Below, piece after piece: positions 8,444-19,500 of a stretch of 63,593 nt of DNA (positions are counted from its first letter, which is position 1; each line of letters starts with the position of its first letter). The position numbers were made by a program, and so were the translations under genes. This stretch comes from a virus, in the IMG/VR virus record IMGVR_UViG_3300017917_001411, positions 1 through 63,593 of that record. The stretch is one strand, 5' to 3'. Below the pieces are notes generated by a model, which searched no databases, was not told the origin of the DNA, and saw only the letters and a list, made by a program, of their open reading frames with translations.

Positions 8444-9721
8444 TTATTTAATTGTAACGATCGCTTCTACGGTGCCTTCGCCGGCTTCTAGTTTGTCTGC
8501 TAGGGCTCGACCGATTACGTTAAATGCTGTGGCTTCACCGTTTTGTGCTGATCTTGCGCGACCATTGCCTGCTGATACAAGACGATCACCTTTGCGAACT
8601 TGACCAACAACTTTAACTGGTACACGTCCAGTCATTGCAACTGGTGGATGTGTTTCGTCTGTACCTGCCTGGCTGTTCATCAAATAGGCTGCACGAGTAC
8701 TTATCACACCGAACACAGAATCACTTAATTCTGCACTTACTTTGGTAATTTCTGCACTGCCACCTAACTCAACAACGGTACCTGCTTCATAAATTGTATC
8801 TGCGGCAAAACGTTCTGCAACGTCAGCGTAGTTAGCGTTAATTTGATTACCGCTGATTGTACCATTGGCACCATTAACTGTCATAACAGGAGTTTGTACG
8901 CCACCAATGTTTACGCTCAATTGGATGTTACCATTGAGTGTCTGATTGGCTAGTGTTACAGTTGTACCAGCTACACTGGCCTTGAAATCACTAGAGGCAC
9001 CAACTGTTAAACCAGAATTGTTTGTAATTGCCAGTGTTCCAGACATTGACTGAGCATTGGCTGTTTGTACAAAGTTGCTTGATGTGTATCCACCAAGATA
9101 GTTGGCAGAGTTAGCTGTACCTTGGAACAATGCGCCAGATACAGTACTGCTTAATTGGAATCCTGGACTAACTGTAGCAAAGCCTGTAATTGATGGGCTT
9201 GGAGTAAAAACTGCGTCTTTTGACATAATGCCAACGATAGTACCATTGACATAGAATTTGATAATAACGTGGTCGCCTGAGCCAGTTGAACCAACTGTGT
9301 CAGCAAACGCACCTGTTGTACCTTGTGTTGAAGTAAATGCTGGACCAACTAATAACCATGCACTACCAGTCCATACTTTTAACTGTGCATTAGTTGTGTC
9401 ATACCACAAATCACCAGTTACGTTTGATGTTGGTGCACTTCCTGAAGCAGTCGCAGCCGAGATAGTTTTAAATGTTGAACCATTGTAAACTTTTAATAAA
9501 CTATTACCACTGTCCCACCAAAGCTGACCAGTTAATGGTGCACCCGGTGGTGTTGAGTTAGCACCGTTTTCTAATAGATGAACAAAGTTTTCATCTAAAA
9601 ACTGACCGTAGCCGGCATAGTTTTTACCAACTAACGTCATTGACGTTGTGGAATTGTTAATAGTACCATCTGCGATAGTAGTTAAGAAAGTACCATTTGT
9701 TAAATTAATTGTATATGACAT
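8444..9721 (-). CDS. Tail fibre-like structural protein with shared C-terminal domain
   Basis: 425 residues. The N-terminal part carries two copies of a fibre motif (GQLWWDSGNSLLKVYNGSTF and GDLWYDTTNAQLKVWTGSAW, residues about 65-125). The middle is a repeat-poor beta-rich shaft. The last 130 residues (NYADVAERFAADTIYEAGTV, VFGVISTRAAYLMN, MTGRVPVKVVGQVRKGD, SAGNGRAR) match the C-terminus of the long fibre at 58203-61973. Such C-terminal domains on fibres often aid trimer folding or are processed; which applies here is unknown. Shine-Dalgarno CGGAGT precedes the ATG and two TAAATA boxes lie upstream. Confidence 0.75.
   Translation of the reverse strand: MSYTINLTNGTFLTTIADGTINNSTTSMTLVGKNYAGYGQFLDENFVHLLENGANSTPPGAPLTGQLWWDSGNSLLKVYNGSTFKTISAATASGSAPTSNVTGDLWYDTTNAQLKVWTGSAWLLVGPAFTSTQGTTGAFADTVGSTGSGDHVIIKFYVNGTIVGIMSKDAVFTPSPSITGFATVSPGFQLSSTVSGALFQGTANSANYLGGYTSSNFVQTANAQSMSGTLAITNNSGLTVGASSDFKASVAGTTVTLANQTLNGNIQLSVNIGGVQTPVMTVNGANGTISGNQINANYADVAERFAADTIYEAGTVVELGGSAEITKVSAELSDSVFGVISTRAAYLMNSQAGTDETHPPVAMTGRVPVKVVGQVRKGDRLVSAGNGRARSAQNGEATAFNVIGRALADKLEAGEGTVEAIVTIK
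8445..8450 (-). promoter_or_regulatory. Late promoter-like TAAATA box
   Basis: TAAATA on the minus strand, overlapping the end of nothing but the stop of the upstream gene, 14 bases before the ATG at 8430 and followed by AGGAAA as Shine-Dalgarno. Matches the core of the T4 late promoter. Confidence 0.45.
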
Positions 9722-9741
9722 GTGTTTTTACTCCGTATTTG

Positions 9742-9749
9742 TATTTACC
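9742..9749 (-). promoter_or_regulatory. Late promoter-like GGTAAATA
   Basis: GGTAAATA on the minus strand about 20 bases before the ATG at 9721, followed by a CGGAGT ribosome site. T4 late-promoter core. Confidence 0.5.
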
Positions 9750-9766
9750 AACAAATAATATATCTA

Positions 9767-9774
9767 TATTTATG
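9767..9774 (-). promoter_or_regulatory. Late promoter-like CATAAATA
   Basis: CATAAATA on the minus strand, spanning the stop region of the 9770-10390 gene, upstream of the 8444-9721 gene. Seven of eight bases match TATAAATA. Tandem with the box at 9742-9749. Confidence 0.45.
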
Positions 9775-10390
9775 TAGAGCTTAAATTGGTCAACGTCTGT
9801 ATTCTTAACGTATAATCAATTTGGATCTGTCTGTTTAAACTCTTCTGAACTGGGTGGAAAATCACATGCGTAATTAAACGCAAATCTGTAGCACTTCCGT
9901 TCCAGCATTTTAACCCTAGCTCATCAAATACGTACTCACCGTTAAAATTAGTAGAGTTATCAAATGCTTGTTGACCAGCAGGCTCGCCATAGTCCAATAA
10001 ACAAGTTACTAAAATATCAGTATACACCTTACCTGTGGTATGTAATACTGTCATTTTATTGTTTGCAGGATCTGTATTGTTAGCAGAGTTATCATCTACT
10101 ACTTTGCTATATGTTTGGTTATATAAGTCAGCGTTTTGACCTGTGGTATTTGGGGGCAAATATGTAATTACACCAGTTGGATCCACGCTTGAACCACCGT
10201 TACCAAATGCCATTGAATAAATCCAGCCACCGCCTTGTGCGCTGGTACGATTGCTTAATGTTTCAGCCATGGCAATCGAAATATTTTCATAGTGGATTGC
10301 GTTCTTTTTATCCACTAAAATTTCACCAGACTTAGGATCGTGTATTTTTACAAATCCTTCAATTTTGGTTAGTCCAGGTTGAATAATCAT
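9770..10390 (-). CDS. Virion structural protein with EGFVKIHDP N-terminal motif
   Basis: 206 residues. The N-terminus reads KIEGFVKIHDPKSGEILVDK followed by KNAIHYENISIAMAE, a signature I recall from structural proteins of T4-like aquatic phages. The remainder is beta-rich, including FGNGGSSVDPTG and VFDELGLKCWNG. The start ATG overlaps the stop of a 49-codon gene upstream as ATGA, and that mini-gene encodes a second version of the same N-terminal motif. Location in the baseplate/fibre end of the operon suggests a fibre-attachment or baseplate periphery role (inference). Confidence 0.75.
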   Translation of the reverse strand: MIIQPGLTKIEGFVKIHDPKSGEILVDKKNAIHYENISIAMAETLSNRTSAQGGGWIYSMAFGNGGSSVDPTGVITYLPPNTTGQNADLYNQTYSKVVDDNSANNTDPANNKMTVLHTTGKVYTDILVTCLLDYGEPAGQQAFDNSTNFNGEYVFDELGLKCWNGSATDLRLITHVIFHPVQKSLNRQIQIDYTLRIQTLTNLSST

Positions 10391-10536
10391 GCTCTTTTCT
10401 CCACTATTACTTCTTTTGTATTCGGGTCAAAAATCTTAATAAATCCCTCAACTGATATTGAACCAGTTTCATTAGGGCGTTTTTGAGTATTGGCTTGCGG
10501 TTGAGCAGGCTGTTTACTTGTATCGTTATTAATCAT
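10387..10536 (-). CDS. 49-residue mini-paralogue of the downstream structural protein
   Basis: Short gene between the giant structural gene and the 9770-10390 gene. It encodes a polar leader rich in Gln, Asn and Pro and then SISVEGFIKIFDPNTKEVIV, matching the KIEGFVKIHDPKSGEILV start of the next protein. The stop is shared with the next start (ATGA at 10390-10387). AAGG lies about ten bases before the ATG, so it looks translated. It could be a free N-terminal domain or the remains of a duplicated gene. A frameshifted longer form is not supported because the downstream frame starts with its own ATG. Confidence 0.7.
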   Translation of the reverse strand: MINNDTSKQPAQPQANTQKRPNETGSISVEGFIKIFDPNTKEVIVEKRA

Positions 10537-10548
10537 ACGTTATTTACC

Positions 10549-13500
10549 TTAAATTTCGCCCCGTAAAAACTTGGCAGCCTGGGTATCAGTTTCTTGTAAC
10601 GACTGATTAGCCACAGCAGTATCATACCACCAAACTCCACGTCGTACTAAAATAGTAACATCAGAACCAGCTATTGGAGCAGTTGTAAATGTTACTTCTG
10701 CAGGGTTATCGTTGGTCACAGTATAGCCACTTGTTTGTAGTATTCCACCAACGTATACTTCTACTGATTCATTACGGATGGTGCTATCTTCGAGTAACAA
10801 GTTAATGTCACTAGCGGTAAACACTGTAGTTGATCCGTCGGCAAGTGTGGTGTTACTTACAACATAGTTTTGATCGGCTAATGGTAACAAATTACCACGG
10901 CCCATGTCATACACAATAGCACCTGTGCTATGAGATGCGGCTGCTGTACCAGCTGTTCCACGTAATAAACTACTTACGGTGTTGTTTACAGTATCACGCT
11001 CACGATACATAATACGCTCACCATCGATTGTAATCACACCCCAAATGTTTACAGTCAAATCTGGCTCACTCAGTGCGCTGGCATCAGTGACATAAATGAT
11101 ATCATCGTATTGTCCTAATGGCTCAGCTAAAGTAGTAGTTGTCTTGGGCGTCATACGATATGTTGCTTGAACACCACGCATATCTTGGAAGATACGGAAA
11201 GAAGCAGGACCGGGCACAACGCTTTGTGTAAGATCTGTAATCGCTACCACTGCCTCAGGAGAAATCGCTGGACCCTGAATTATAACTTTGGAGCCACTTA
11301 CTGTGTATCCTTGATTGTTAAACAAGAAACGACCATCTATAGATACAAGATTTCGATCTGGATTAGTAATCACCGTACCTGTTTCAAATACGTTAAACTT
11401 CTCTTGCTCACCCACACTGTAATCAAACGACCCAGGTCCGTTGTTTACAGCATCTGGAGAGAAATCTGTGGTGTCGAATCCTTCGCTGAATATAGTACCT
11501 TGAACTTCTGGTCCAACAAACACTTGTGTTAGTAGTCCTTGCTCACTTGGATCATTCCAAGTGATAATATCAATCATATCTCCCCATGTTGGCATTAAAC
11601 CATTGCCTGGAACAAAACTTAATGTGTTGCCGACTACCCAATATTGTGCGGCTGTTCTTACGGCGATCTCAATAACATCACCTGCCGCCGGTGCTTGTGT
11701 TAATGTTACTGTACGGAGACTTGATCCATCATACGGATCAACATTAAATCCAACACCTAGAACTAGAGCAGTTTGATTGATGTACACGCTTACATCGTTA
11801 TTAGAAATTAGTCCTTGACTATAACCGCCACGATCAGGTAGATCATATGTTACAGTTGACCCATTGGCTATATATCGAACGCCTTCACTTGGACGTGCTC
11901 TAAATCCATTAACTGTAACAATTAAGTTAATTGGATTGGTGCCTTGTATACTATTATCTAAAGTAATAGAAGCACTGCCATCAGACATTACTCTTTGGAA
12001 TACTGGCAATGACCAACTATGAGTTGTTCCACTTCCAGCATAACCTAATGCTGTTAAATTAATACGGTCTGTAGCACCATAGGTGTTTGTAAATGTAATC
12101 TTTGTTGACGAATCAGTATATGCGGCAAAGGTGTAGTCAACTCCATCAATTAACTCTGTTTGACCATTATAGATTACAAACTGATAAATTGAGTTTGCTG
12201 GTGGAATAGGGTCAGAGCTAGTTGGGAATGGGATAATAATTGAACTTACACCACCACTAGTAATATCGTTGCCTAAATAACTCTGACTCATTAATTGATT
12301 ACCACCGCCGGTGGCTGCCACAATTACTTCAATAATGTTGCCATCTGACGCACCTGTGCCCAGGGTCAATTCATAGTCTACCCAGTTGTAAGCAGTTGGC
12401 TCAATTAATCTACCAGTGGTAACATTAAATGCCATTACTACCATTGGTACTGTCAATAATCCAGCAAAACTTACAGTAGGTTGTAAAGAGTTAAAAATAA
12501 TTCGACGATCATTAATTGGCATGCCATGACCGTTACCAGTCCAGTCAGCACCCGGTGTTGTATAAACACGTAAATCTAATGTGTCAAATTCTGCACCTGG
12601 AATTAGCTCCTCTGGTGCATGACTCTCGTAGGTGTCAATGTAGGCGCCACCGTCAACATTAATGTCTGTTGGGCGTGTGCCTAGGTACAAGTCTTGATAG
12701 TAACTTTCGTAAATAGCGTCAAGAATAGCAGGGTCGTATGTTGGGCGACCTTCTGGGCCATAACTGATATTATCGTATGGGTTGATGTCATAGTTACCCA
12801 CGTCAAAACCTGTATTTTGACTAAACAGTGGACCAAATACTTGAACTCCTGGATAGTCAATACCATCAATTAATAAACTTAGCTGACGACCAGGTTCATT
12901 GGCAGTTGGAGCATAGAAACCTTGTGTACGATCAATGCCACTTAATGATGATGCGCTAACGCTTGTCCAATAATCTGGATTAAACTCAGTAGTGGCTGGT
13001 ACTGATGAGATTGCCTGCCAAACTTGATCAAAGTATCGAACTTGTGTTCCTGATGTATAACTTGTGCCAGCTGTCCAATCAACGATGTTTGAAGTGTATT
13101 GGTAACGGTCATATTTCAATGTTACATTGAAGCTTCTTACTAGACCATTGCCCATTACTGGAACAATTTTTGCACCAGTACCTGTACCAGTAATTGTAAT
13201 ACTTGGAGTTGTTATATATCCACTTCCAGGATTGACGATTGTTACGCCAACAATTTGACCGGCACTATTAATAATTGCAGTCAATTCAGCTGGTACTGTT
13301 GCTTCGCCAACCACGGTTAATGTTGGTGCGGTGGTGTAGCCTGTTCCACCATCAATAATAACCACATCATCTAATTGCAAGGTATAATTATTAAACCACT
13401 CATTATATGGCAATGTGGTCCATAGGCTTGAGTTGCTTGGCGTATCGCTGTTGTTATTTGGTCGTCCAGTTCCCACTGCACTACTTTGTGTGTAAGGCAA

Positions 13501-16500
13501 TAAAATTGGGCTAACATATTGAGGAATCAACAAGTTAGTATCATAATATGCTGGTAAATCAAAGTCAGTAAGTGTGCCAAGATAATCATCGGCACCATTG
13601 TATACTAGATTAAATTCACGAATTTGAACGTGGTATGGTTTAACTTCCTGAATATAATTCAGAACAAAATCTTGATTGTCGTGGCGATAAATTTGATAAG
13701 GAATCAACTGACGAATATTATGCACAACGTCTATCAAGCTGGTCTTCATTAACCATTCTGGATTGGTTGACTCACTGAGAATATACTCAAACACCAACAT
13801 TAACAACTGATTTCTTTCGATGGCTAATTCATTGATAAAGATTTGCTCATTGATCGCTTGAATAATCTTGCGTGTTTCAATGACTGGTTCTTGATCAAAG
13901 TACTGAGCGTCAAATACTTCAATGTCAAAACCAAATCGACCAAGAGGGTAATTCCACAATGTTTCGCTGAATTGTAGTGTTCCGTTTTGCAATCCTACAC
14001 GGGACCATCCGGTTTCAGTTAATAGATAAATTTCCCACTTACCCTGGGCATTAGATGTAACTTTAACACTAGATCCAACTGGGACCGATAATGTTGCTAA
14101 ACCTGCATAATTTGGTACTTCGTCTATAGGAACAATAGTTCTGTTGTATCCTGGATCATACCAATCAATAGTGTACCAGTACTTGCGTGTGTCGTAATTT
14201 TGTACACGTGTTAACTGCGTGGTCTTGGATCCAACTAAATTGCCGGCAATTACTGTATAAATTGTCCATAAACCATTGTTTGTTGAATCGCTAGCGATCA
14301 GGTACTTGTAACCAACTGGAACCAGTGCCAAATCTTGATAGCTTAATTCTTCAATTGTTGCTAAACGTTTATTCCATTCACCGCTGGCCGCAGTCGGCTC
14401 TGGATCGCTGGAATACAATAAACTAATGTTATTTTTTTCAATAATTGGGTAAGAAGCAATTATTGAATTTGCACGAGTTAGATAATTTTTAAGGGCCCCA
14501 AATCGATCTACAAACATTGATTGTCGAGGTCTAAATTGAACTCCATAACGTTCAGGTGGACTCAATGCAGGATCTGGAACAATAGCACCGGTGTTGTTTA
14601 CACCGCAGAAGCTATCTTGCAATTTACGATATAAATTACCTGTAATAAAACTGTCAGACTTACCATCGGCAACAAGTTCATATTCGGTATGAATAGCATC
14701 GTCAGTTGCCACACGATCGTATTCAACATGAAGAATAGTGTCTGATGCAGAAATAAATTCTAATCCGTTATAGATAGCTAGAGTATTAGCATTAAGAATA
14801 GCCACATAAGGAATACCACTGCTTTGTGGACTTTCAATATAACGTGTGATGCCAGTAGTGCTTAAAGTTTTACCAGCACCAGTGTTGATTGTGTCAATGC
14901 CTGTTACCCAGAAATAATAACGTGTCTGGAATGTGCCTTGTACTGTAAGGTTAGATTTAATAGTGTAGCTGGTTGTGCTATATGGAGTTCCGGGGCCTGT
15001 GTATTGTGCAGGAGGAACAGAACTTTCAACCCATTGATAAACATCTACATGACTTCCAGGGAACAACTGGCTCCAACGACGGCTTGCGTATGTAATATCA
15101 TCTTGACTTGGATCAATAAATCTAGTGTTGGTAATGTCCCACCAAATTTGCCCAACACGATCTACACTCCAATAATTTCCGTTGTTGTTTACAGTACCAG
15201 TATTGTATTTGGCTGGATCGTTTACAGAAATAAAATCAATATTTCTAGAGGCCGCACCAAGTATCTTACCTTGCAACGGATTGATAAAATCAAAATAATG
15301 AGCTGTGGTATTCTCTAGTTTATCAAACATGTACACACTGTTGATTAATTCAACATCGCCTACTGGAGTTTGTTGACGTATTGTTGTCCAAGCAGGAAGT
15401 TGTGCTGGATTATCAAATGCTCTCACACGACCATAGTTAACTGAACTGTCACCAAGATCGGATCCAGGCGCACCAACTAATAATCTTCCACTGGTGTAGT
15501 CTAATGCGGCGCCCCACTGGTCAAGTCGTTGAGCGTCTTGATCGTATATTTGTTGACCAAATACAAAATGACCTGGGTTAGACAAGCTCTCACTTGTTGA
15601 ACCTAACCAATCATAGGTGTAAACTGCACCACTTTGAATTGCGGTGTCAGAGAAGATAGTACTGTGATCATCAAAATAAGTTTTTCCGCTGTCAAATATA
15701 ACCGGCTCGTATATATTTCCGTTGGGGGCACCGACAACCAAACTATTATAGTCAACGTCCATAAACACTGATGCGCCAAAATTAGCGTTGGTAACAGGAT
15801 TTGGACTGGTGATATTTTGAATCCACTGCCAAGGTTCGAATCCTAGATCATCAAATGCAGTTCCAGTTACACCTGGTAACACATTGACATAATCTTCATC
15901 TGCCGCATTTTTATTAATAATAGTAATTGTTAAGAATCCATTGGCTGTTGATGCTACAATGTTAGGAATTCCAGAATTATTAATTGATGTGGCAAATCCT
16001 GTAACAGTATTATCACTTGGAACGGTGGCAACATAGTTATTAATTCGAATGGTGTCACCAATTGTTAAACTTGGATTAGCAACTGTAGATGTAATTACAC
16101 CATAGTTTGCACCTTGATTTACTTGTACATCAACACTACCGGCCTCAGGGCGCACGGCTCCATCTCCGGGTTTACCGATATATAGTTCGTCGTTATCAGC
16201 ACAAATATCAACAGCATAACCAAACAATCCAGATTCAAATTGAGCATCGGCTACAATTTTTTGTACTTGGTTGAATATGTTATTTTCAATTACCAGTGTA
16301 TCTCCTACGTTTAATGTAAGATTAGATGATAATGTTACAGTGTTAGCACCAAGATCCACAGTGTAGTCGCCGTTAATAAATTGGGTGGCATCTTTTAAGA
16401 ATGTGTTGTTCAACAACACTGAAATTGGGCCAACACTTCCGGCTGGTATAGAATAAACCAACTGTGATGGATTGGTAATAATTTGTTTAATTACATTTCT

Positions 16501-19500
16501 ATCAAACACATATACACTACCATCATTGCTAAATGATCCAGTACTGTCATTTGGACAACCAATGAATACCTGACGTCCATCAGTAGTTGTAGATACGCTA
16601 AATCCAAACTCGGCATTGCCAGCTAAACCGGGTACAGTCAGAGTATCAACAAAATCAAAATAAGTTTCTGCTCTGACGTTAATAATTGCACCGGCTGGAG
16701 GATTGTTAATGAATGTTACAGTGGTTGTACCGGCATTGTAGCTATAATCAATATAAGGTCTTTGTAGAGTTCCGTTAACTTCAATTGAGAAACTCCACAT
16801 ATCACTAACTGTATACAAATAGGTTCCAATATTAAATGAACTAGTATTTGAAACGCCACTGCCAGATTTAGTAAATTCTAAAATTGCACCACCACTTACA
16901 TTTGTAACTGTAATGGTCAAGTTATTTGCTGGGTTACTTCCTCCACCAATTGTTGTGGCATTGATAGTTAAAACATCACCAATATTATAACCAGTACCAC
17001 CAGCAGTTAATGTTACACTATATGTTCCTCGTGTGCGACCCACGATAAATTTAGCACCCGATCCACCACCGGTGGCTGAGTCTTGCTCAACATTATAATA
17101 GGTTTGGTGATCAATTTGCTGTCCCAATTTTCTGCTGATAACCAGTGGCAAACCTGGAGCGGGAATAGCTGTTAAAACTACAGAATTTCCAGTAGTTGTA
17201 TAATCTACACCATATGTTAATAATTGGTTGTTCAACAAAACTGTCAATTGAGTTGGCTGATCAACTGTGATATTTTGATAGTAGTCGTAAATTACAGAGG
17301 TGGTAGTTGTATATTTTACATATTGATCTTCAATGTCAACTCGTCCGAACGCATAAACTTTATTAGTTCCAGGAGCACCAATATACATCCAACGTTCATC
17401 ATTGCTAATAGCAATTGACGTGCCAAACTTAGCACCAGTAAAGTCTTGATCTGGGGACACTAATAATTGTGTGAGGATAAAGTCACTACCGGTGTTAGGA
17501 CGCCGAATGACTGTTGCATAACCATAATTGCTGTTACTGGTGTTGGCCCCGGCGGCACACCAAACTTTATTACCTATTTTAACAACATTACCAAAATTGC
17601 TTGTGCCAGTTGTGTCCAATTCTAACAAGAAGTGTTCAGCGTACTCTCCAAATTCGTTTTTAAGATAAGTGTAAACTCCGCCGGAGGTACTGTATGTTGG
17701 ACTACCAATTAACGCAAATAAATTATTTGTTGATTGAGCTACACTTGCTCCAAACTGTGCATTGGAATCAGGGGTAGTTGCTGATATGCTTTGTCCTCTG
17801 GCAAAAGGTGATTGTTTTTCAATAACTTCCCACAAACCTTGAGAATTATTATCAATCCACACACGAGCGCCAGGTAATAGAGAATTAACATATGGTAAAT
17901 TATACACATCACTGGCTTGTGCCACACGCTGAGTTTGTAGATAATATGCTACTCCATCACCGGTAACGGTATTGCTTATTGTTAATGATATAGTAATTTG
18001 TGTAGCATTGACAACATTTTCAACTTTATACACACCATCAATTACTGAATCTAACATGCGAATAATAATTACATCGTTAGTTGCTAACCCATGTGGCTTG
18101 CTAAATGTTACCGTACAAGTAGCATTAAGATTAGAAGATATCTCAGTTACTCGACCTGGAATTCCACTACATCTATAAATGTTCCAATCCCAACTATTAC
18201 TCTTAGCGGCCCAAATAGTTGTGCCTACACCAATTGTTTCTAACACTCCAGGGGCAAATCCCAAATTACCTAATAGAGAGAATACAGTTACATCAACATC
18301 GTTAAGATCTACATAACCAGCAGTGGGAAGTGCTATGTCAGTAGGAGAGACTGTGGTTGTTGGGAAAATACTAGTATTAGGAAGTTTATAACTTTCTCTC
18401 CATAAATTGTTAAGATATATTGACTGGTCTGCTGAGCTTGTTTCTCCAGTTTGAATTATTTGCACTGTTGATGGATTAGAATCTAGATCAGCTTCGTTTA
18501 ATCTTAATTCAATAAAGCTACGATTTGCATTTGCACCATAAACAGATTGTTGTACGGCCCAGTTTTCATAAACTGTATAATCAGCCACTTCTTTGCTGAG
18601 ATTAGCGTTACCTAGTAATCTTATAGCACGAACTGTACCAGCATCTTTAATAAACTGCTGATATACTCCAACCTGACTAACGTCGTCAAGGTTAAGTGCT
18701 GTCATATATTGACGTGGTCTGAATCCAATCAACCCAAAACTTAATAGGTCTTGATCGGAATTTAAATTAGCCCGATAAACATCATAGCTGTCGGCTAACT
18801 GATCGGCCTTCAAGGCAATGTTGTTTAGTAAGCCGCCTTGAATCTTAGTATAATCGCTCTTAACCCAATCCGAATAATCAAATTTTACTTTAGGTTGAAC
18901 AATAGTTTGGGCGGACCAATAGTTGTTTTTGTAGATAACAATTTCGCCCTTGGCATATTTTCTATTAGGTTTCCATTCTTCAACATTTTTGTTATTATTA
19001 AGAATGAAGCCTTGGGCATCTAACTGACCATTCCAATCTGCACTTACTGTGGCAATAACATTAACACGACTTTGACGAGCACCAGTTGCTGGATCATAAA
19101 TCAAATCATTGAAGATTGATTTATTGTTAAGAACAACAAGTGTTTCGTAACTTGTGTATTTGAGATCAAGATAGTTAATAGTTTGTTCATTAAGACTCTT
19201 AACAATAAAAGTATTTTCAAATCTATCAACAACTAAATCTCTAACTGGAATGTTGGTACGATTTTGATCTAAAATAAGATTTTCAGGTGTTTGAATTACC
19301 AGGCTATCAACAATAGCCTGTTCTTTAACTGCGGTAGCACTTGTAGCGTTTGGATTTAAGTTGATAACACTTCCAACAGCCCAACCTTGATTTGCCCAGT
19401 ATAAAAATTCCTGTGCCATTTGACTCCAGTTAAGAACTTTACCATTCTCTTGATCCTGGAAGCTCATGCCTTGACGTTCTAACAATGCACCATAACTTAA

